Positions 23,328 through 34,702 of a stretch of 64,000 bases of DNA are shown piece after piece. Location of the stretch: assembly GCA_963377175.1 (NCBI GenBank), contig CAUJNA010001529.1, positions 1 through 64,000 of the forward strand. The letters run 5' to 3'. The notes beneath the pieces were generated by a model. The model saw only the letters and a program-made list of their open reading frames with translations. It made no database searches and was not told the origin of the DNA. The DNA comes from Effrenium voratum (taxonomy: Eukaryota > Sar > Dinophyceae > Suessiales > Symbiodiniaceae). A program made the position numbers and the translations under genes. How positions within the stretch are numbered: the first letter of the stretch is position 1; each line of letters begins with the position of its first letter.

Positions 23328-24663
23328 ATGCTGCTATCAGGACGTACAAGACACCCGAGTTGCAGAAACGTGCTGGGTCAGATGTTTGATTGGAACCAAC
23401 TTCAACGTCGAGAAGTACCCGTTCTTCCAATCGAACCTCGATGGAGTGAAGGGTGGCAAATATGTTCCCTTCGCATAGATGTGCGACGCAACGGGTGGCA
23501 AATCAAAATTCCAGGACCTCCTGCCGTTTCTTTGAACGCAATGGGAGAATCGCAGCAGGGGCTGACCATTCAGACCCGGATCCCATTGGCTGATGGGGAG
23601 GCTACGATCCAACCCAACTACGGAGAGAAACAGAAGAAAAAGAAAGGGCGGGTCAATGAAACCGAACCTAAGGCTTCTCAACAGGGAGAGAGATCCAAAT
23701 CTCCAAGGGTGCTTAGACCCTCTTCGGCAGAACGAAAGAAGGCGGACGAAAGGTCTGAGCAACCCCGGTCCATCAGCCCGTCTGACGGTGACGCTTGGTC
23801 CTCTTCCGGATAGTCGGGCAAAAGCAAAGGTAAGGGCGACAAGGGCAAGCAGAAGGAGAAAGGCAAAGGGAAGGGCACCAAGGGTAAAAGCCATGCGCCT
23901 CCTTGGCGACGGGATGTTCGGGACCGCACCGACGTACGTGACACGTATTGGTCGGGTTACCGCGGTGGATGGGATGAGTACTGGTGAACAGTTTAACAGC
24001 CTATTTACATATGGCGCGGGCGCGGAGGGAAATTGGGATGGCTTAACGAACCGAGAATACCAAGAAAATCGGTGCTGTTCAACGGCCCGAGAGTACCATT
24101 GCGCGCGATGTCCCTTTGCGTATTCTATTCCTTGCCTGCACACATATTCCAACTTCAAAGCAGGTATTCGGACAAGCGGAAAAACGGACCTATTCGAGCG
24201 AATGCTCTAATACGACCAGGCATGGGGGGGCCCTTGCTATACCCATCCCTCACATAGGGCACGCTGCTGGGAAGTTCTTCTTCCTGAGAGCGCGGTTAAG
24301 GCGTGGATCGGCCGGGCCCTTCGCGGCTGAGTGGGCGAAGAGCTGATGCGCCACTCTTCCACCCCGACAACCGGGTTAGGCAGTGCCGATGTGTTTGCTG
24401 TGGGATTTACGCGGAAAACGTTACCGGAACGTCGGTGCCCAGTGCTGCTTTTCTCCATGGGTCGTGCCCAGATTCCGCAAGAATTCGTCTACTGCAGAAG
24501 CGAGGTAAATTTTGAGCGTCTCACGACTCGAGATTTTGCAAGATAAAATTGGAGTCGGCAGTGCGTGTGCTTGCGCAATGGTAGACCCAATATGAATTGT
24601 TTCAAGCCACAATTTCAACGCCTCTGCGCAGATGTCTCAGAATCAGGCGTATTGCGTGCGGGG
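23328..24663 (+). other. Element A 3' region, low-complexity ORF debris
   Basis: Lysine-, arginine- and serine-rich frames (23593-23900) are followed by non-coding sequence up to the 3' LTR. The tract next to the LTR is only weakly purine-rich (gcgtgcgggg), a poor polypurine tract compared with element B. No domain was seen. Confidence 0.45.
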
Positions 24664-24799
24664 TGTGAATAGTTTGTGGGTCGCCAGTGCATTCACAACA
24701 AATTACACACATGTTGAAATTCGGGATACTGTGGTCTTTCCGAGGGCCGAGGGGCAACACAACCACTGTTGCCGGTCAAAGTAACCCCTCGGTTTCTCA
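24664..24799 (+). repeat. Element A 3' LTR
   Basis: 136 bp from TGTGAATAG to TTTCTCA, followed directly by CTAAA (24800-24804). Compared with the 5' LTR it lacks about 50 bp in the middle and has several substitutions, which indicates a long time since insertion. Confidence 0.93.
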
Positions 24800-24899
24800 C
24801 TAAAGCATGTCTACATCGAATGAATTCTACGTCAAATGAAGCGCTCGTGTTGCAAGAAAACAAAACAAGTTATGTCAAACATGTGGCAGTGGTGCCAGT

Positions 24900-25440
24900 A
24901 CTACACAGCAGGGGCAAACCCCATGGGCCGCTTAAGCCACGGAATCTGCGGTTGTTTGTGTTTGTGGTTTTCTCTGGAAAAGATATAAAGAAAACGGAAA
25001 AAGACGGATCACAGACCCTAACCCCTTGAGCCTACCCGCTTGTGGTCTGCACTCGTGTTATGTTGTTTTTGTGATTATGTTTGGCTTTCTCGAGGTTTTT
25101 GCCATTTTTGGGCTTGAAATTCACAAAAACTAGAGAGAAGCAACCAAACAAGAAAACCAAACAACAAAATTGCAGACCCGAACCCCTTTCGGCCTACTCC
25201 TTTGGGGTGTTTGGCAACTTGGGCCGAAATCCACAAAAACCTCGGGAGAACCCAAAATCAAGAAAACCAGAAACAAGACTGCACACCCTAACCCCTTTGA
25301 GCATACCCCTTTGGGTTTTTTTGCAACTTGGGTTGAAATCCACAAGAACCTCGGGAAAACTAAAACATCAAGGAAACCACAAACAAGCTTGCAGACCCCC
25401 AGCCCCCTTGGGCCTACCTGTTGTTCTTACCTGCTGAAAA
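24900..25440. repeat. Tandem repeat, period about 117 bp
   Basis: Units begin near 25012, 25172, 25289 and 25391 with gcagaccc-aacccc. They continue through a cctaccc/ctttggg stretch, a caacttgg-aaatccacaa stretch, and ctcgggaaaac plus aaaccagaaacaag. Units differ by point changes and small gaps. The repeat lies in the GOGAT intron between element A and the exon at 25587. ORFs over it are artefacts. Confidence 0.75.
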
Positions 25441-25586
25441 TAGCCCCCATGGCGCCCCCTTCTGTACTGACCGGATTTCCGAAATGCAGGGCCCTATGGC
25501 GATCTTTACCGTTTTCTTGCGGGCGCTGGGGCTCGATGTGTCCCTCAGAAGTCCATATTGGAACGGCTCGCTTCGCTGCACGGTAG

Positions 25587-25657
25587 GAGGGCATCACCTT
25601 CAAGTGCAACACGGAGCTGGGCCGCGACATCACGCTGGGCGCATTGGAGTCATCGGG
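25587..25657 (+). CDS. GOGAT exon, GITFKCNTELG segment
   Basis: EGITFKCNTELGRDITLGAL continues the GltD fold directly after LLKQ of exon 3. The acceptor GGTAG ends at 25586, closing a 23.5-kb intron. The 3' border is uncertain within about 25646-25657; none of the nearby donors keeps both the frame and the family spacing perfectly. Confidence 0.88.
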
Positions 25658-25941
25658 GAGTTGTGGGAAGCGGGGTAGGTCTGTCCATGGATGTGTTTGG
25701 TTGGCTGGTTGGCCGGGTTGCATGTGATGTGCACTACCATTTCAATGCATTTGTTTTGAGAGTGTTGTTTATTCAGCCGCCATGCCTGAATGGCTTCCGG
25801 GCATGCACCAAGACATTTGCGGTTGCGAGGACTTGTGCTTAGTTCTTCTATTTGCTAAACAGCGGGATAAATGCGCGTGGGAAACTCAGCTGATCCAAGC
25901 CTGGGCGTCTCATGGGCATCTGGCCCCCAAATCCGAGGCAG

Positions 25942-26059
25942 CCTTTGCAACCAGAACGATGCGGTGATCATGGCCACCGGGGCCACGCAGTGGCGTGACA
26001 TGCGCTCGACGGAGAATCGGCACCTGGGCAACATCGTGCAGGCCATGGACTTCCTCACA
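25942..26059 (+). CDS. GOGAT exon, NDAVIMATGATQWRDM segment
   Basis: NQNDAVIMATGATQWRDMRS, then GNIVQAMDFLT. The ATGA(T) loop and AMxFLT are family hallmarks. The likely acceptor is GGCAG at 25937-25941 or CCAG at 25951-25954. The donor at 26060 is again GC. The next family residues (about 20, usually ANTKSLLDS...GKK) were not found in 26060-28771, so a short exon may be missing from this list. Confidence 0.88.
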
Positions 26060-27599
26060 GCACCTCGAATGTGAACTGGGGAAGGAGACGAGAGAGAACA
26101 GATGGACTTCTGGGAATCTCCCACCTTTGGTCCGTTTTGTGCAGCGTGTTTGATGGTTTTCCAGTGTGCATTTTGGCTCGCCGGCGTGGCATCCACCAGG
26201 AGCGATTGCAATATGTGCAGACCAAAAAATGCCCAGACCGCACGTCCACTGGCCGTTCGTGTTCTCAATACTCGCAATTGATGTTTGGTGCGCCAAAAGC
26301 TCCAGTCGAAAGTCGGCCTGACAACATGCTGTTGCCCTTCAGCGTTGCAACGCCCAGACCCTCTAAAGATCCAATTTCAGCCTTGTGCTGGGCTCTTACG
26401 CAGTATTCTCTTCCAAGAGGGGGGATCTGTGTCTCACATTGCTGGCTATTCGAAGTTGTTTCCCGCCCCAAGCCCAGGAATTGGCAGCTCAACGATTCAC
26501 ATCCGCGCGAGGGTGCTTTTTGCAAATCGTTGGGGGGAAGGGGGGTTTGCTGCTTGAGCTGTTTGGTGGTTCACATGACAGACAGCTCTCGCGCTTGCAG
26601 ACAAAACATCGGCTGCCCTCGGAATACATGTCACCTAAATTGAACAAACGGACAGTTGTTTCGACTCATTGTGACCAGCTGACGTTTCTAGACAAGCTGC
26701 CAAGCAACCAGACACAGCCTCACGAATGTCACCTCCCAGGACAAAGAAATGATCAGTCCGTGCTTTGTGGGTCTTCCGTGGGCAGAGAGTGGCATCAGGG
26801 TATATTTGAGACTTCTAAGACTTGCCATGCCACACGCAGAACGCGCGCGCACCCACAAGGGAAAGTGTAGCACGCAACAGTACGCAACGCGCAACGCAGC
26901 TGAATCCGGAGCAGCGCCATGCGGCGCACAACGCAACACAACGCAGACCACGCACCGTGCGCCACGCAACGCGCACACACAACACACCACACCACAGACA
27001 CACACCAACACGCACACCAATACACAAACGCACAAAAAACGCGAACGCACAAACACACGAACACAGACAAACAAACAAACAAACAAACGAACGAACAAAC
27101 GCAAGCACGCACGCACGACAGTACCATGCTCCCAGGCTCAAACTCTCATCCAACCACACGTCCCACGCAATTTCGACTAGCACGCGCACGTAAACACCTA
27201 CACGTTTCCGCGCCTACTTTTTCATGCAGCTGCGCCACCGCACAAACACACTGCCTCCCACGCAAGTGCACACACAAACAGACGCGCGCTCTCGCACTCG
27301 CAATATCGATGCGCGCGTGCTCTCGCAATATCACTAAGTAAACACGGAAGCATTTTTCAACAGAGCCACTCACTCAATCATGGCAAGACGTTAACAGACA
27401 GACGCTTTCACACCCACATAGTCGCACCCAGTTGCCCACACACTCGCGCACGTGCGCCCTTTCACTTGCATCCCCATACGCTTGCACACTCACATAACGC
27501 ATACACGCTTGCTCACGCGCACCCTGACACACACACACACACACACCCACACGCACACGCACACGCGCACGCGCACGCACACCCACACACACACACGGA

Positions 27600-27650
<51 letters not shown>

Positions 27651-28771
27651 GCGCACACGCGCACGCGCACGCGCACGTGCACGCACGCGCACGCGCACGC
27701 GCACGCGCATGCGCAAACTGACTGACATAACACACGCCCGCTGCTCTGAAACAGACACGCGCGCGCACGCTCACTTGCTAGCTCAAGAGCAACTGGGCAG
27801 AACGACGAATCACAAGCGCTGCGCCGATATGCAAGCGAAAGGCCCCCGTGCCAAAAGGCGACACAGAACGCAAGTTTCACACAGCAAGCACGGCCTGGCC
27901 GTGGGAGGTTGCCGGCCGCGCGCAAACCTCAATGTTAAGTTTAACGTGCCGGCCCCCAAAGCCTCCTTGAAAAGGGAATTCCAGAAGACAGGCGCTGCCG
28001 GGCTTTGGAGGGAGCGCGAGAAGTGGCAAGATCTTGTTCTGTTTGTTCAAAGCAGCGGGCGACGTGTTGTGCAGATTGCTAAGGCCACACAAAAAAAGAA
28101 CCTTGACAATGAGATGGGCCTCAAGAAGACCGACCACTTCAACTTCGATGTGCAGGACAAGCGTGTGGCGCCTTGGGCATTGAAAGAGAGACACATGCCC
28201 GTTTGCGGGGGAATGCCAAGTCTCCAGAACCGCGAGCTCTGCTGTGCGGGGACATTGTCTCATGCCTGACCAGAGGCAAACCGTGTCAGAGAAAAGTTGC
28301 GTTTGTGTATACGGGCTCATCCTTTGTGAGCAAAATGCAGCAACTTCAGAACGCGGAGTTTGCGACCTCACCCGTGAAGGTTGGCTGTCAATCACAAGCA
28401 GTCAAATTACCAACACGAGTTTTGTCCAATGGGCGCGCGAGAAGAAGTACTTCAATGCTTGGGGACGTATTGCTTCCAGGGTTCCACACCTTCCGCAGCT
28501 TGAAAGATTCAGCTCCATATCGCACTGCTGTTGTTTCACTTTCAGCATCCTGCACATGGACGGTTTGCTCGGAAGTTGTCAAACTTTCTGGAATGTGTTG
28601 AAGTCAGCCTTGAATGTTCAGCAGCCGAACTGATTGACGCTAGCGAGAAGTAACGGCGACCAGAGTTCAATCTGTTTGAGAGGCACGCAGGGGCCTCTTA
28701 TCTTAGGAACCCGGGAGAAAGCAAAAGAGGGGGGGTCTGGGCGTTTCCTCCCTTTCTGTTGGTTCTCCCAG
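26060..28771 (+). other. GOGAT intron with simple repeats and an unknown ORF fragment
   Basis: Contains AC-rich simple sequence (26860-27130), a CA/GCAC/GCGCAC microsatellite block (27520-27720) and, at 27880-28270, a GC-normal open frame (REKWQDLVLFVQSSGRRVVQ, ETHARLRGN-type text). A second frame (28244-28633) includes FVQWAREKKYFNAWGRIASR. These could be remnants of a mobile element or an unrelated exon. I could not identify them. Confidence 0.45.
27520..27720. repeat. CA / GCAC / GCGCAC microsatellite block
   Basis: Successive runs of CA, CGCACG and GCGCAC with a pure (GCAC)n core at about 27600-27650. The alternating purine-pyrimidine runs could adopt Z-DNA. ORFs on both strands over it are artefacts. 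Confidence 0.9.
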
Positions 28772-28826
28772 GTGGTGATCGGCGGTGGCGACACGGCAGT
28801 GGACTGCGTCGGCACTGCCATCCGCC
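28772..28826 (+). CDS. GOGAT exon, second dinucleotide-binding (VVIGGGDTAVDC) loop
   Basis: VVIGGGDTAVDCVGTAIR is the NAD(P)H-binding GxGxxA/G loop of the GltD fold. The acceptor CCCAG ends at 28771. Splitting the codon after C(28826), with a GC donor at 28827 and an acceptor GGAG (29369-29372), gives AIRR-LGAKSV in perfect agreement with the family, so the GC-AG assignment is well supported. Confidence 0.92.
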
Positions 28827-29372
28827 GCTCAAATCGCACGCGTTCAAACCCTTTTGAGTTGCCAGACTCACCCAAGGCTGTGGTCACGAGTGGGTGTTGG
28901 CACCGACAGCATGAAGAGATGGATGGCAGCGCGCTAATTGCAGGGCAAATAGAGGTGAAGAAAAACTCCCGTGAAGTCCTAGAGTTCTGGGGCGCGACCT
29001 TGGCTAGCCGTGGCCCCTCCTTCCGGGACCTGACTGCTAAACGAGCGTCTGTGGGCGTGCAGAATCCGGTAACCTTGGGGAAACGCAAGCTTGAGCCGCG
29101 AAGGCGAGTGCCTTGACAACATTGAGTCTGAAGACCCTGATGCTTCTGAAGCCCAAAGGCGATCAGTGAACCTGGTGGCAACAACCTTGGCAGTAGATGC
29201 GCCGCATTGAATCAGCTTCCGCGCGCGCGGTTCACATCTCGAACATGTTGTGACAGAACATTGGGGCCAACACTCGTTTGTGTTTGTGATAGGAACAGTC
29301 CTCCAAGCAGTGCGTCAAGCGGAAGCAGCAAGCCAGGAACCAAAAAGCCACGCCGCCCTCCCCCCAACGGAG
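28827..29372 (+). other. GOGAT intron 6 (GC-AG), no gene
   Basis: A 546-bp intron from GCTCAA to GGAG. The open frame running through it is a read-through of the exon and carries no domain. Confidence 0.75.
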
Positions 29373-29458
29373 GCCTCGGCGCCAAGTCGGTGCTGCAGTT
29401 CTCCCGCCGGGACGCCGCGCCCATGGAGCGATCCAAGCACACGCCCTGGCCCTGTTGG
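29373..29458 (+). CDS. GOGAT exon, GAKSV...TPWPCW segment
   Basis: LGAKSVLQFSRRDAAPMERS and KHTPWPCW correspond to the family's HGAKSVVNLELLPQPPEKR...NPWPxWP. The donor after TGG(29458) is GC. The next exon at 63819 supplies the following DTYRADYAHSEG block, so the intron is 34,360 bp. Confidence 0.85.
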
Positions 29459-29479
29459 GCTGCAACTCGCCCTTTGCTC

Positions 29480-29493
29480 GCTTTGCTAATTTG

Positions 29494-29526
<33 letters not shown>

Positions 29527-32500
29527 TTCTTGTTCTTGTTCTTGTTCTTGTTCTTGTTCTTGTTGTTGTTGTTCTTGTTCTTGTTCTTGTTCTTGTTCTT
29601 GTTCTTCTTCTTTTTATTATTCTTCTTCTTCTTGTTCTTCTTGTTCTTCTTGTTCTTCTTGTTCTTCTTGTTATTCTTGTTATTCTTGTTATTCTTGTTC
29701 TTATTGTTCTTCTTGTTCTTCTTGTTATTCTTGTTCTTCTTGTTCTTCTTTTTCTTCTTGTTCTTGTTCTTGTTGTTTGGTGGTAGTGGTGTTCTTGTTC
29801 TTGTTCTTGTTCTTGTTGTTTGGTGGTTGTTCTTGTTCTTGTTCGTGTTGTTTGTTGGTAGTGGTGTTATTCTTATTGTTATTGCTATTTGTTATTATTC
29901 TTGTTTTTCTGTGGTGGTGGTGGTGGTGTGCTTGTTCCTGTTCTTGTTCCTGTTATTGTTCTTGTTCTTGTTCTTGCTGCTTGGTGGTAGTGGTGTTCTT
30001 GTTTTTGTTCTTGTTCGTGTTGTTTGTTGGTAGTGGTGTTATTCTTATTGTTATTGCTATTGTTATTTTTCTTGTTTTTCGGTGGTGGTGGTGGTGTGCT
30101 TGTTCCTGTTCTTGTTCCTGTTATTGTTATTGTTCTTGTTCTTGCTGTTTGGTGGTAGTGGTGTTCTTGTTTTTGTTCTTGTTTGTGTTGTTTGTTGGTA
30201 GTTGTGTTCTTCTTGTTCTTGTTCTTGTTGATTGTTGGTAGCGGTGTTCTGGTTACTGTTCCTGTTCTTGTGTTTGGGTGGTAGTGGTGTTGTTGCTCTT
30301 GTTATTGTAATTGTTCTTGTTCTTGTTGTTGTTCTTGTTCTTGTTCTTGTTCTTATTATTGTTCTTGTTGTTTGGTGGTAGTGGTCTTGTTGTTCTTGTT
30401 CTTATTCTTGTGCTGTTGTTTGGTGGTAGTGGTGTTGTTGTTATGGTTATTGTTATTGTTCTTGTTGCTTTGTGGTAGTGTTGTTGTTGTTGTTGTTCTT
30501 GTTCTGTTCTTGTTCTTGTTATTGTTCTTGTTCTTGTTTGTTATTGTTCTTGTTCTTGTGCTTGTTGTTTGGTGGTAGTGGTGTTGTTGTTGTTCTTGTT
30601 CTTGTGATTGTTGTTTGGTGGTAGTGGTGTTCTTGTTCTTGTTCTTGTTATTGTTCTTATTATTGTTCTTGTCCTTGGTGGCAGTGGTGTTGTTGTTTGT
30701 GTTTTTTTACTGTTCTTGTTCTGGTTATTGGTCTTGTTATTGTTGTTTGGTGGCAGTGGTGTGCTTGTTCTTGTTCTTGTTATTGTTCTTGTTCTTGTTC
30801 TCGTTCTTGTTGTTTGGTGATAGTGGTGTTGTTGTTCTGGTTCTTGCTCTTGTTCTTGTTCTTGTTCTTGTTCTTGTTCTTGTTCTTGTTCTTGTTGTGT
30901 GGTGGTAGTAGTGTTCTTGTTCGTGGTTTTGTTATTTTTCTTGTTCTTGTTGTTGCTTTTGTTGGTTGGTGGTAGTGGTGTTGTTGGTCTTGGTCTTGTT
31001 CTCGTGCTTGTTGTTTGTTGGTAGTGGTGTTGTTGTTCTTGTTCTTGTTCTTGTTCTTGTTCTTCTTGTTTGGTGGTAGTGGTGTTGATGTTCTTGTTCT
31101 TGTTCTTGTGCTTGTGCTTGTTGTTGGGTAATAGTGGTGTTGTTGTTCTTGTTCATGTTCTTGTTCTTGTTCTTGTTGTTTGGTGGTAGTGGTGTTCTTG
31201 TTCTTGTTCTTGTACTTGTTCTTGTTCTTGTTGTTTGGTGGTAGTGCTGTTGTTGTTCTTGTTCTTGTTGAATGGTGGTAGTGGTGTTCTTGTTCCTGTC
31301 CTTGTTTTTGTTCTTGCTGTTTGGTGGTAGTTGTGTTGTTGTTCTTGTTCTTGTTCTTGTGCATTTGTTTCGTGGTAGTGGTGTTGTTGTTCTTGTTTTT
31401 GTTCGTGTGCGTGTAGTTTGGTGGTAGTGGTGTTGTTGTTATTGTTATTGTTATTGTTCTTGTTCTTGTTGTTTGGTGGTAGTGGTGTTCTTGTACTTGT
31501 TCTTGTTCTGGTTCTTGTTCTTGTTCTTGTTGTTTGCTGGTAGTGGTGTTGTTGTCCTTGTCCTTGTCCTTGTTCTTGTTGTTGCGGTTGTTGTTGTTGT
31601 TGCTGTTGTTGTTGTTGTTGTTGTTGTTGTTCTTGTTCTTGTTCTTGTTCTTGTTCTTGTTCTTGTTGCTGTTTGGCGGTAGTGTTGTTGTTATTGTAGT
31701 TCTTGTTGTTGTTGGTTATGTTGGGTGGTAGTGGTGGTGATGTTCTTGTTGTTGATATTGCTGTTGGTGTTTTTGTTGTTTGGTGGTAGGGTGTTGTTGT
31801 TATTATTGTTACTGTTGTTGTTGGTCTTGCTGTTGTTGTTGTTGTAGATGTTCATGGTATTGTTCTTGTGTTTGTTCTTGTTGTTGTTGGCGGTGCTGTT
31901 GTTGTTCTTGTTCTTCTTGTTGTTGTTGGTGGTGCTGGTGTCGTTGTTGATCTTGTTCTTTTTTTGTCTTGTTGTTGTTGTTGGTGGTGTCATTGTTGTT
32001 CTTGTTCTTGTGTGTCTTCTTGTTCTTGTTGTTGTTGGTGGCCGTGTTGTTGTTCTTGTTGTTGTTCTTGTTGTTGTTTGGTTGTAGTGTTGTTGCTCTT
32101 GTTACTGTTGTTGTTGGTGGTGTTGGTTGGTAGTGGTGGTGATGTTCTTCTTGTTGTTGTTGGTGTATTTTTGTTTGGTGCTCGGGGTGTTGTTGTTCTT
32201 GTTCTTGTTATTGTTCTTATTATTGTTCTTGTCCTTGGTGGCAGTGGTGTTGTGTTTTTTTATTGTTCTTGTTCTGGTTATTGTTCTTGATATTGTTGTT
32301 TGGTGGCAGTGGTGTTCTTGTTCTTGTTCTTGTTCTTGTTCTTGTTCTTGTTCTTGTTCTCGTTCTTGTTGTTTGGTGATAGTGGTGGTGTTGTTGGTCT
32401 TGGTCTTGTTCTCGTGCTTGTTGTTTGTTGGTAGTGGTGTTGTTGTTCTTGTTCTTGTTCTTGTTCTTGTTCTTCCTGTTTGGTGGTAGTGGTGTTGATG

Positions 32501-34263
32501 TTCTTGTTCTTGTTCTTGTGCTTGTGCTTGTTGTTGGGTAATAGTGGTGTTGTTGTTCTTGTTCATGTTCTTGTTCTTGTTCTTGTTGTTTGGTGGTAGT
32601 GGTGTTCTTGTTCTTGTTCTTGTACTTGTTCTTGTTCTTGTTGTTTGGTGGTAGTGCTGTTGTTGTTCTTGTTCTTGTTGTTTGGTGGTAGTGGTGTTCT
32701 TGTTCCTGTCCTTGTTATTGTTCTTGCTGTTTGGTGGTAGTTGTGTTGTTGTTCTTGTTCTTGTTCTTGTGCATTTGTTTCGTGGTAGTGGTGTTGTTGT
32801 TATTGTTTTTTGTTCGTGTGCGTGTAGTTTGGTGGTAGTGGTGTTGTTGTTATTGTTATTGTTATTGTTCTTGTTCTTGTTGTTTGGTGGTAGTGGTGTT
32901 CTTGTACTTGTTCTTGTTCTGGTTCTTGTTCTTGTTCTTGTTGTTTGCTGGTAGTGGTGTTGTTGTCCTTGTCCTTGTCCTTGTTCTTGTTGTTGCGGTT
33001 GTTGTTGTTGTTGTTGTTCTTGTTCTTGTTCTTGTTCTTGTTCTTGTTGTTGTTTGGCAGGAGCGTTGTTGTTATTGTAGTTCTTGTTGTTGTTGGTGAT
33101 GTTGGGTGGTAGTGGTGGTGATGTTCTTGTTGTTGTTATTGCTGTTGGTGTTTTTGTTCTTTGGTGGTAGGGTGTTGTTGTTATTATTGTTACTGTTGTT
33201 GTTGGTCTTGCTGTTGTTGTTGTTGTTGTAGATGTTCATGGTATTGTTCTTGTGTTTGTTCTTGTTGTTGTTGGCGGTGCTGTTGTTGTTCTTGTTCTTC
33301 TTGTTGTTGTTGGTGGTGCTGGTGTCGTTGTTGATCTTGTTCTTTTTTTTGTCTTGTTGTTGTTGTTGGTGGTGTCATTGTTGTTCTTGTTCTTATGTGT
33401 CTTCTTGTTCTTGTTGTTGTTGGTGGCCGTGTTGTTGTTCTTGTTGTTGTTCTTGTTGTTGTTCTTGTTGTTGTTTGGTTGTAGTGTTGTTGCTCTTGTT
33501 ATTGTTGTTGTTGTTGGTGGTGTTGGTTGGTAGTGGTGGTGATGTTATTCTTGTTGTTGTTGGTGTATTTTTGTTTGGTGCTCGGGGTGTTGTTGTTATT
33601 GTTGTTGCGGTTGTGGTTGTTGTTGTTGTTGGCGGTGGTGTTGTTGTTGTTGTTCTTGTTGTTGTTGTGGTTGTGGTTGTGGTTGTGGTTGTTGTTGTTC
33701 TTGTTCTTGTTCTTGTTCTTCTTCTTCTTCTTGTTATTCTTGTTCTTCTTGTTCTTCTTGTTCTTCTTCTTCTTCTTGTTCTTGTTCTTGTTGTTTGGTG
33801 GTAGTGGTGTCTTGTTCGTGTTCTTGTTCTTGTTGTTTGGTGGTTGTTCTTGTTCTTGTTCGTGTTGTTTGTTGGTAGTGGTGTTATTCTTAGCGGTATT
33901 GCTACTGATATTATTCTTGTTTTTCGGTGGTGGTGGTGGTGGTGTGCTTGTTCCTGTTCTTGTTCCTGTTATTGTTCTTGTTCTTGTTCTTGCTGTTTGG
34001 TGGTAGTGGTGTTCTTGTTTTTGTTCTTGTTTGTGTTGTTTGTTGGTAGTTGTGTTCTTCTTGTTCTTGTTCTTTTTGATTGTTGGTAGTGGTGTTATTG
34101 TTATTGTTCCTGTTCTTGTGTTTGGGTGGTAGTGGTGTTATTGTTCTTGTTGTTGTTCTTGTTCTTGTTCTTGTTCTTATTATTGTTCTTGTTGTTTGGT
34201 GGTAGTGGTCTTGTTGTTCTTGTTCTTATTCTTGTGCTTGTTGTTTGGTGGTAGTGGTGTTGT
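29480..34263. repeat. G/T-only minisatellite, left arm (about 4.8 kb)
   Basis: The + strand is almost only G and T. Units of roughly 40-75 bp are built from gttcttgttcttg and ttgtttggtggtagtggtg blocks. A longer-range duplication of about 1.4 kb is visible: distinctive segments at 31479, 31849 and 32170 recur at 32889, 33233 and 33567. Leucine/valine-rich ORFs on + and asparagine/threonine/lysine-rich ORFs on - are artefacts of composition. Element B interrupts the array at 34264. Confidence 0.9.
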
Positions 34264-34268
34264 TGTTA

Positions 34269-34648
34269 TGTGATTTGCCATGATTCATTTCATCATCAGG
34301 GATGTCGCGGTAGTGACTGACCTGTGATGTTTGGCTCAAATTTGCGGGTCCGTCGCGCCTCGGATGAGCGTCGCCGGGTCCCCGCGTCGATCACCTTCGT
34401 GCCGGTGGAGAAAGAGACATCGGCCCGGGGCAGATTGGTGGGGCCCGCCCGTGCGGTTCATCGTCGATCAAGGTTGCGGGTACTTGTTTACTTGTTTTGG
34501 TATTTTCCTTTTGGTTGTTGTTCTCTGGTGTGTGGGAAACCCTGATCTTTGGGACCGGGGATTGGTTTGCTTTTGGGGAACCTTTCTTTTGTGGCTTGTT
34601 TACCCCAACTTACCCATTGCCTGGGCACAGGCTCGTGCCCGAATCACA
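34269..34648 (+). repeat. Element B 5' LTR
   Basis: 380 bp with TGTGATT...AATCACA ends. Compared with the 3' LTR it has a 48-bp block (about 34363-34410) absent from the other copy and about six substitutions over the 332 shared bases, roughly 2%. It contains TTTGGCTCAAA at 34330-34340, one base from the 3' end of the dinoflagellate spliced leader. Confidence 0.97.
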
Positions 34649-34664
34649 GGTTATCAGCCGTAGG
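34649..34664 (+). other. Element B primer-binding-site candidate
   Basis: GGTTATCAGCCGTAGG immediately after the 5' LTR, shared with element A except for one base. Its complement reads as a five-base stem strand, a seven-base loop CUGAUAA and two further C, the shape of a tRNA cut inside the anticodon arm. Drosophila copia primes from such a half tRNA (initiator Met). Which tRNA would be used here is unknown. Confidence 0.5.
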
Positions 34665-34702
34665 ACTTTCCTACGCGCTCCCCACGCTCTCAGAGGAGTG
34701 TC

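Larger units (their letters stand above)
6363..24799 (+). mobile_element. Element A: Ty1/copia-type LTR retrotransposon, decayed, 18.4 kb
   Basis: Two related LTRs (6363-6545 and 24664-24799) both start TGTGAATAG and end TTTCTCA. CTAAA sits directly outside each (6358-6362 and 24800-24804), the 5-bp duplication expected of copia integration. Inside, in copia order, are a coiled-coil gag, retropepsin (WLMDTGC), integrase fragments, reverse transcriptase with YVNDFKM, and a short RNase H remnant. The protease is split by a nested DIRS-like element. About 7 kb of extra ORFs follow the pol remnant. Numerous frameshifts and stops, and LTRs that differ by substitutions and about 50 bp of gaps, make this an old copy. 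Confidence 0.92.

Noticed and set aside
25012..25440. Possible CRISPR-like array from regular 117-bp units
   Set aside because: Units repeat end to end with no unique spacers, and the setting is a eukaryotic intron.
26688..27774. Cysteine/valine-rich and histidine/threonine-rich ORFs
   Set aside because: Translations of AC/GCAC simple sequence on the two strands.
29455..34090. Long leucine/valine/tryptophan-rich ORFs resembling membrane proteins, and Asn/Lys/Thr-rich ORFs on the other strand
   Set aside because: They are frame-wise translations of the G/T-only minisatellite; all frames are open and the text follows the repeat unit.
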